The notes below the pieces were generated by a model. It saw only the letters and a program-made list of their open reading frames with translations. It was not told the origin of the DNA and did not search any database. Both the position numbers and the translations under genes were made by a program. A stretch of 64,000 bases of DNA from Wurfbainia villosa (lineage: Eukaryota; Streptophyta; Magnoliopsida; Zingiberales; Zingiberaceae): assembly GCA_025175895.1 (NCBI GenBank), contig CM045991.1, positions 77,425,174 through 77,489,173 on the forward strand, in the 5' to 3' direction. The first letter of the stretch is position 1. Every line of letters starts with the position of its first letter. Shown here piece by piece: positions 57,898 through 64,000 of the stretch.

Positions 57898-58547
57898 GTG
57901 CTGGACTTCCCCATATCCGAATATGTCTCAGACTAGGCTTTCGCCCAGTCCACAATTTTGTAGGAGTAGAAGACATTGATTTAGATGGTACCAAGTTTAG
58001 AATATACACTGCCGTATCTAGAGCATATCCCTAAAATGAATCTGGCAAATCAGAATAACTTATCATTGATCTAACCATCTCCATAAGAGTCATATTCCTT
58101 CGCTCTACTACACCATTCTGCTGGGGGTGTGCCAGGTACAGACAATTTAAATTGAATCCCAGCCTCTGATAAGTAAATCTTAAAGTCTCCCAAGAGGTAC
58201 TCTCCACCACGATCAGATCGTAGTGTCTTGATACTTTTACCCTGACATTTCTCCACATCAACCTTGAATTCTTTGAACTTGCAAAAGCATTCAGACTTGC
58301 GGCGGATCAAGTAAATGTATCTATATCTTGAATAATCATCTATGAAAGAGACGAAATACTCAAAACCACCTCTTGCCTGGATAGACAAAGGACCACACAA
58401 ATCAGAATGAACCAATTCCAACACATCTTTGGCTCTATACCCCTTGGCCTTAAAAGGCCTCTTGGATATTTTACCCTCCAAGCAAGATTCGCAGGTTGGG
58501 AAATCTTCCACCACTAATGAACCCAGAGGTCCATCAGCTATCAACAT
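57898..58547 (-). pseudogene. Integrase of element C
   Basis: The ORF at 58071-58547 contains CESCLEGKISKRPF, the first Asp (HSDLCGP) and the second (LRSDRGGEY). A one-base insertion in a G run near 58125 shifts the frame just before the catalytic Glu, which continues as QQNGVVERRNMTLMEMVRSM in the ORF at 58031-58261. Downstream, the integrase end and linker are joined by a deletion at about 57900: against element B some 500 bp are missing, between a CTCTGTG and a TGTGCTGG. Not functional. Confidence 0.85.
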
Positions 58548-58943
58548 TTGAATTCTTCTTAGATTAATATAACCTAGCCTTAGAAGTTAAAGATATATTT
58601 GGTTCATCTTCGAAGGTTCTTTTATTTTATTGGAAATAGAAGATGAGTTATTTACTTCTATATACATCGTGGGAGCTTTGGGTTCAAGTGTATATAAATT
58701 TCCTATCAATGCACCAGAACATATAATCTCCCTATTCCTTTTTATAACAACTTTGTCATTAAAAGAAATAGAATATCCATCCATAAACAATTTAGAAGTC
58801 GAAATCAAATTCTTTATAAATAAAGGTACATAAAGGCAATTCTTAAGAACCAAAACTTTATTCCTCTAAAAAGACAAATAAACATCTCCCACTGCAACAG
58901 CCGCTACCTTCGTAGCATTACCCAAGTAGAAGGTAATCTCCTC
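58548..58943 (-). pseudogene. GAG-pre-integrase and protease C-terminal region of element C
   Basis: The ORF at 58587-58853 reads NCLYVPLFIKNLISTSKLFMDGYSISFND and the linker up to KMNQIYL. The LGHI zinc-site region near 58570 is shifted. The sequence is cut at 58943 by the solo LTR; the active-site half of the protease lies at about 60287-60400. Confidence 0.82.
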
Positions 58944-59479
58944 TGTTAGGATCTTTGTAATGGCTAGAGGGGGGGTGATTAGCCTTTCTTCGTTTCTACA
59001 AAATACGTTAGCGAAAGCAATACAAATACAAATGTAAATAAGAATACGAAACAAGAAAACAATGCTAACACCCGATGTACGTGGTTCGAAGATGACGCTC
59101 CTACTCCACGGTAATCTGTAAGGTGGATTAACCCTAGCCAAGCTTCACTAAATCTCCTTTGGATGAACCAAGGTGGAGAAACCTTATTTTACAATGCACT
59201 CCTCTTCTTTACAATGATGGAAGATTAAGACTCTAGAAGAGGAGGTTTAGAATCACACAAATACTTGGAGAAAGCTTGGTGAGCACAAGAGTATAGTTAG
59301 GAATGAGAGCACTAGCTTCACCAAGCTCCCCAAGACCCCTTCTTATAGAAGAGATGTTGTTTTTCCCGTTGGGCTTCGATCAGTCGACTGATGCTTACCA
59401 TCAGTCGATTGCCGCCGAAGCTAACGGCTTCTGAACCAGCAGATCCGCAGAGATACGTAGCCGTAATTTCCAATGGCCA

Positions 59480-59530
59480 AGTGATCAGTCGACTGATCCC
59501 TCCATCAGTCGACTGATGGAGTGATCAGTC
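59480..59530. promoter_or_regulatory. AGTCGACTGAT palindrome cluster in solo F-type LTR
   Basis: GATCAGTCGACTGATC and ATCAGTCGACTGAT, then a one-base variant GATCAGTCGAGTGATC, within 50 bp; another copy is near 59387-59400. The 16-bp GATCAGTCGACTGATC is a perfect palindrome. Confidence 0.55.
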
Positions 59531-59884
59531 GAGTGATCGTAGGGCGATCGTCGACTCCACTGCGGCTCATATTTGCGTTGATCAATCGACGCTCACATCA
59601 TGGCGATGGGCGATTGCAACATCGGTCGGTGCCCATCGCGATCGTGATGGTCGTGGTTTCACCACTCGACTCGGTCGAGCACCGCATCAGTCGATCGATA
59701 CATCGTATGATACTCATCAAGTATGAGTAATTCACAATTGATTTTACACCCTAGACCTAGACTCAACCTTCTAGCTCCTCATTAAGCCTTGCACCTCCAG
59801 GATCCCTCCGAGTCCGTGACTTGTTCATCCTTTGAGCTTTGCTTCCAAGAGCTTCCTTCGGTTTCATCATATCTTGGGTTGCCA

Positions 59885-60160
59885 AATGCTTGGACTTTAC
59901 GCCGCCAAGACTACAAGCTTGGACTTATGCTGTCAAGACCTTACTTTGGACTTCCTTTGCCAAGGTTCACTTGGACTTTACGCTGCCAAGACTACAAGCT
60001 TGGTCTTACGCTGCCAAGTCCATCCCTTGTACTTCCTTTGCCAAGATCATACTTGGTCTTCCTTTGCCAAGGTTCACTTGGACTTTACGCTGCCAAGACT
60101 ACAAGCTTGGTCTTATGCTGCCAAGTCCGTCCCTTGGACTTCTCTTTTACCAAGTCTTCA
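59885..60160. repeat. Hairpin minisatellite (CTTGG-N10/11-CCAAG) in solo F-type LTR
   Basis: About nine units of the form CTTGGACTTTACGCTGCCAA or CTTGGTCTTCCTTTGCCAAG, separated by short spacers such as ACTACAAG and GTTCA. Each unit can pair CTTGG with CCAAG. A larger period of about 110 bp (two or three copies) is superimposed. Confidence 0.8.
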
Positions 60161-60286
60161 TCCTTAGATTTTCCTGTCACTTAAACATGTTCGTAATTAG
60201 ATCACAAAACATTGCCTAACTTAGATGATTTATCCAAACATAAAAACATATATAAATGCTTGGGGCATTGTTGCACCAACATCCTC

Positions 60287-60560
60287 TTCAGCAAGTCGTC
60301 TGGTTTCCTGAAACCCCTACAAAGTATTGCAGTGGCTCCCGTATCTACACACCAGGCGCCGGTAGATAACACCACTAAACATGTTTCAATGACTAGACCA
60401 AAAGATATACTTTTGGTCTGCTTCTGATTGGGGCAGTCCTTCTTCCAGTGTCCAATCTGCTTGCAAGTGAAGCACTTGCCTTTCGGCTTCTTCACTCCTC
60501 CCTGAGATCCTCCTACCACCTTTTCCCCAGCTTGTTTCTTCTTCTTCTTGCCTTTCGGCT
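60287..60560 (-). pseudogene. Protease active-site half and gag zinc knuckle of element C
   Basis: The ORF at 60202-60519 reads KCFTCKQIGHWKKDCPNQ, an intact C-C-H-C zinc knuckle, then GAWCVDTGAT with the DTG protease motif. A small deletion (RATAIL-C-RGF against the NHVCNTLQGF of element B) follows. Its last about 30 residues are read from the solo LTR. Confidence 0.85.
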
Positions 60561-61205
60561 TAGAAGTAGAAACCTTTTGGCCAACTATGGCCTACGCCTG
60601 AGCACTCTGATGAAATAGCCCATCTGTCGCCTGGAGTTCTGTTAGAAGCTCCGCCAATGAATACAACCTTTTATTCATGTTGTAGTTAAGGCGAAACTAT
60701 TCAAAACACCTAGGTAGAGACTAGAGTATGATATCGACTTGTGTTTCCCCATCGATCTCAGCCCAAGGACTTTCATCTCATTCAAATGAGTCATCATTTT
60801 GAGAACATGATCCCTCACGAGTGTTCCCTCGATGATGGTGGTCGTCATCAAGTTTCTCATAGCTTCCTGCCTCGCAGCCCGATTTCGATGTCCGAAAAGC
60901 TCTTTGAGATTGAGCATCATGTCATAAGCAGTGGGCATGGCTTGATGCTGATGTTGCAGTACATTCGACATTGATGCCAAAATATAACATCGCGCCTTCT
61001 CAACAACCTTAATCCTCTTCTTATAACTCTCCTTCTCCATTTCGCCAGAATCATCCGCAGGCTTAGGAGGACACTCTTCGAAGAGTACATATTTGTACTC
61101 CTCAGTAGTCAAGACAATGTCAAGATTCCTCTTCCAATCAACATAATTAGGTCGAGTAAGTTTATTTTCTTTCATTATCACAGCAAGCGGGTTAAAAGTC
61201 ATTTT
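60561..61205 (-). pseudogene. Gag of element C
   Basis: The ORF at 60675-61247 opens with a likely leader-derived stretch; the better start is the internal Met at 61205 (MTFNPLAVIMKENKLTRPNY, then VDWKRNLDIVLTTEEYKYVL). The capsid part (MPTAYDMMLNLKELFGHRNRAARQEAMRNLM, LRDHVLKMMTHLNEM-type motif) is complete and shows what element B lost. A frameshift near 60690 and a TAG near 60593 separate it from the Lys-rich linker and zinc knuckle. Confidence 0.87.
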
Positions 61206-61711
61206 GAAAAACCTAAAAATCACATAGATCAAAACATTTGATTTCAAAAAATTATTGATTCCTCAAACAATAAAATTTTAAAATAAACCAACACCTCAAA
61301 ACACCAAGAATATCGTATGCCACGATAGTGTGGACGTATACAAATTCTACATTTGTATGAGGAGGTTTTACCCATTAATTTTACTATCTTGTCAACTTAA
61401 CTTTTTGACAAATAAAATTAATAGTTGGTTCCTCTTTGGCCCTACAAATAAAAGCAATGACTCCGAAGGGGAGGATACTCCTATTTGCATCTAAGTGTTC
61501 ACCATTACTCGGTACCAAGGCAATTATCTCGGGTTATGTGCCTTCCGATGGGGAATTACACACACGCCTTAATAATTTCTTATAACCATATTCGACACTG
61601 TGATCCATAAACAAACTCATCCGATGGGGAGGAAGGCGCTCAGAGCCGACGCGCAAGTTTGTTTGCATCACATGTCAAATCGTAATAGAGGTCGTGGGAA
61701 TTTATAAAAAT
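61206..61711 (-). other. 5' leader of element C, gag side
   Basis: Non-coding; matches B's leader (40451-40684 and 49514-49800) and shows the uninterrupted D target site at about 61413-61426. Confidence 0.8.
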
Positions 61712-62345
61712 TGTTAGTGCATATAAGATCCACATATCTCCACAATGGTATGATATTGTCCACTTTGGGCCCAAGCCCTCATGGTTTTGTTTTTGGGCTT
61801 TACCCAAAAGGCCTCACTCCAATGGAGATATCTTTTTTCTTATAAGCACATGATCTTTTCCATGTCTTACCAATGTGGGACTTTGATTGTATTCCCCATA
61901 CTCCCAACAATCCCCCCCTCAAACGAAGGACCACATTGGGCCCCCCCTCAAGCCTATCCCTCCTCGAAGGATTTTCTCTGCTTGATGTCCGATCTTCAAC
62001 CCACCAGGACTTCCTGTCAGTTGTTCGGTCCCCCCGACCCAACTAGACTTCCTTCCTGATGTCTGGTTCTCTTGATCCGGACGTGGGAGCTCAACTTCCT
62101 TCGTTCGAGGTTCATGGCTTGACATGGACCATGGCTCTGATACCAATTGTTAGTGCTTATAAGCTCCACATATCTCCACAATGGTATGATATTGTCCACT
62201 TTGGGTCCAAGCCCTCATGGTTTTGTTTTTGGGCTTTACCCAAAAGGCCTCATACCAATAGAGATATCTTTTTTCTTATAAGCACATGATCTTTTCCATG
62301 TCTTACCAATGTGGGACTTTGATTGTATTCCCCATACTCCCAACA
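61712..62345 (-). mobile_element. TRIM element, copy 2
   Basis: 634 bp, LTRs 61712-61909 and 62148-62345 (198 bp each), perfect duplication AAAAT (61707-61711, 62346-62350). Same family and orientation as the TRIM at 38391; primer-site complement at 62133-62145. I count about six differences between its two LTRs, so it is older than copy 1. Confidence 0.93.
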
Positions 62346-62878
62346 AAAATATCCCTCTCCCACTTAGTAATTTAAAATTGAGAAATTTTCCTAACCCACG
62401 ACATGCATATCAAACAAGAAGCAAAAAATATGAAAAAAAATATTTTCTAACTATTTTGGCTTTTGTCTCCAATATGCCTCCCATCGTATCGTCATCTCGT
62501 CCGCTCCTCCCTACGTCATGTACAAGCCATCCGGAGATCCGAGCCCAGAAAAACTATTTTAATTTACATCCATCGATCCTATATTCCACGAAGGAGTGTA
62601 CATGAAATCTAGATCAAAAGTATACTAAAATAAAAAGAGTGGCTAAACAATGTTGTACTAAATTAAAAAATTAAATACTAGCCTCGTCAACCCCGAGGAT
62701 TCAAATAATATACAATTACACACATACAATCACATACACACATATGACTATAATACTTGGATCCTATGTCTGCAACCAAAAAGTTAACCTACGCACATCC
62801 TACTATTATCCGGCACATATAATATATGAAAAGTGTATAAAAGTAACCGAATCCTAAACACAAAAAATCGGAAACCGT
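62346..62878 (-). other. 5' leader of element C, LTR side
   Basis: Non-coding; matches 49800-50348 of element B. The ORF at 62309-62605 on the plus strand spans the TRIM border and is chance. Confidence 0.8.
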
Positions 62879-62891
62879 GGCTCTGATACCA
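62879..62891 (-). promoter_or_regulatory. Primer-binding site of element C
   Basis: The minus strand reads TGGTATCAGAGCC, next to the LTR. A second copy (TGGTATCAGAGCTTC) lies about 35 bp further, inside the LTR (62913-62926). Confidence 0.88.
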
Positions 62892-62892
62892 C

Positions 62893-63593
62893 TAGAAGGT
62901 TTTGCGGAACCGAAGCTCTGATACCACTTGAAGGTAGGAAACTTCGCTTCCCACTTCAACTCGGTCGCTTGTTCAAGGCGATCCCATCTACGTCCCCGGA
63001 TTAAAAAAAATTAATCCTAGACAAAGAGGGATTACCCAAGCAATCGTTTCATCGTTGTGCTATTCGATTAGAGTGGTCACTTGAACAAACTTGTTGTTCA
63101 AGCAACCAATCTCTATTCTACGATTAGCCGCGGAATAGACGATGTACGGATCGATGGTTTTTGTATTTGTATTCGGGGTCCAAGTAAATTAGACACATAA
63201 CAAAAACATACAACATACAAAGAAACAAAAGGAAAGCAAAACAAGATTTATACCTCTTGTTTACCTCAAGGTCTTCTATCGTATGTCCTATCCTCCTCTT
63301 GGGTGTTGTGTGGGCAACGATCCTCCAAGAGATGAAGCCTCCTAGATCATGATCTTCCTTTCATTGCTCGCTCCGAACAAGAAGAAGTATAGAAACAAAA
63401 CTATTCTCCTATCTAGGACCAACCATCAAGCTTGATGCTTGCCGCCGGCCCAAAGAGAGGTGTAGGAGCGCTGGTCATCCTTGAAGGAAGGTTGCCACCG
63501 GCTAACCTAAAGAGAGAAAGAGAGAGAGTGGAGTTGCTGCCGATCTAGAGAGAGGGGGTTGGAGTTGCCGCCGGCCAAGGATGGGCAAACTGA
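62893..63593 (-). repeat. Element C 5' LTR, first piece
   Basis: Matches 54298-55000 (AGAAGGTTTTGCGGAACCGAAG onward). It is interrupted at 63594 after GGGCAAAC. Confidence 0.88.
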
Positions 63594-64000
63594 AGGGTTT
63601 TGCCCTGGAAGCTCTCCTACTAATTGTAGGGTTTTGCTTATCGAGTCTGTGAGGGGAAACTTTGCTTCCCACTTCACCTCGGTAGCTTCCTTCATGGCGA
63701 TCCCTTCTATGTCCCCGGATTAAAAATTTAATCCTAGACAAAAGGGATTGCCAAAGCAACCAAGCCATCATCGTGCTATTCGTTTAGAGAGGTCACTTGA
63801 ACAAAATAGTTGTTCAAGCGATCATCCTCTATTCTACGAGTAGCCGCGGAATATACGATGTCCGGATCGCCAATTTTTGTGTTTATGCTCGGGATCCAAG
63901 TATTATTTAGCCATATACAGATTTATATCATGCTCATAAATGAAAAACAAATACAAACATGTAACATATAAAAATTAGAGAATCGATATACCTCTCGATC
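63594..64000 (-). mobile_element. Start of another C/B-like LTR, runs off the window
   Basis: TGAAGGGTTTTGCCC, then GGGGAAACTTTGCTTCCCACTTC and TCCCCGGATTAAAAATTTAATCC: the same LTR family as C but diverged, inserted into the C LTR. Its continuation is outside the window. CAAAC (63589-63593) would be the left duplication. Short minus ORFs at 63502-63771 cross the border and are chance. Confidence 0.75.

Larger units (their letters stand above)
58944..60281 (-). mobile_element. Solo LTR, F-type, in element C
   Basis: 1338 bp, TGTTAGG...CCAACA, flanked by a perfect duplication TCCTC (58939-58943, 60282-60286). Minus orientation (TGTTGGTGCAACAATGCC start). It carries the blocks shared with 1-462 and the F 5' LTR, AGTCGACTG palindromes (about 59385-59530) and a hairpin minisatellite. 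ORFs inside the minisatellite (59789-60219, three frames) are repeat translations, not genes. Confidence 0.9.
54298..64000 (-). mobile_element. Element C: Ty1/copia retrotransposon (minus strand, incomplete at right)
   Basis: LTRs are 54298-56191 and 62893 onward. The internal region (56192-62891) is a relative of element B with the same domain order on the minus strand. It contains a solo F-type LTR (58944-60281) and a TRIM (61712-62345). The second LTR is itself interrupted at 63594, and the right end is outside the window, so no duplication can be checked. GACTG (54293-54297) would be the left copy. Confidence 0.88.

Noticed and set aside
59789..60219. Three overlapping ORFs of 111-131 aa
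   Set aside because: All three frames are open because of the hairpin minisatellite; the proteins are just its translations.

Overview
The window looks like a gene-poor, repeat-rich (probably heterochromatic) part of a flowering-plant nuclear genome. I found no host gene, rRNA, tRNA or CRISPR array; all 64 kb can be assigned to LTR retrotransposons and their debris. The families (Sirevirus-like and other Ty1/copia elements, a Ty3/gypsy-type element with a GGCGCC primer site, and TRIMs) are those of large plant genomes. A monocot is my guess, with low confidence. Labels A to G below are mine. All coding regions carry stops, frameshifts or deletions and are annotated as pseudogenes.

Layout. 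1-3300: the end of one LTR fused to a reverse transcriptase/RNase H remnant, then a complete Sirevirus-like 3' LTR (G-type). 3301-33468: element F, a minus-strand Sirevirus-like element with a gag but no pol. It is split by element E (6804-32401), a Ty3/gypsy-type element without pol, flanked by a perfect 5-bp duplication GTCGT. E's right LTR was hit by the copia array A (11536-30189; LTR-internal-LTR-internal-LTR) and by a solo G-type LTR (30317-31383). The third LTR of A holds a solo B-type LTR (27997-30167).

33469-54297: a second, minus-strand G-type element whose LTR was hit by copia element B (34388-52597, minus strand). B holds a TRIM (38391-39024) and copia element D (40690-49513, plus strand). 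To the right are the G element's 3' region, its RNase H and a further G-type LTR fragment. 54298-64000: copia element C (minus strand, running off the window), holding a solo F-type LTR (58944-60281), a second TRIM (61712-62345) and the start of another LTR (63594 onward).

Target-site duplications resolve most junctions: GTCGT (E), AATAG (D), GGTTC and AAAAT (TRIMs) and TCCTC (solo F-type LTR) are perfect; CTAGA/CCAGA, GAATT/GATTT and CCATG/CCGCG are decayed. The nest is four to five insertions deep. E, with visibly diverged LTRs, is old; A is younger; the TRIM at 38391, whose two LTRs I read as identical, is the youngest insertion that can be judged. The genes do not form a pathway: each gag/pol set once served its own element, and none looks autonomous now. 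The most unusual points are the three-LTR array with shared lesions, its hairpin-rich leader, the pol-less elements E and F, the recurring CAGTCGACTG palindrome in several LTR types, and a primer-binding-site copy inside the LTRs of C.
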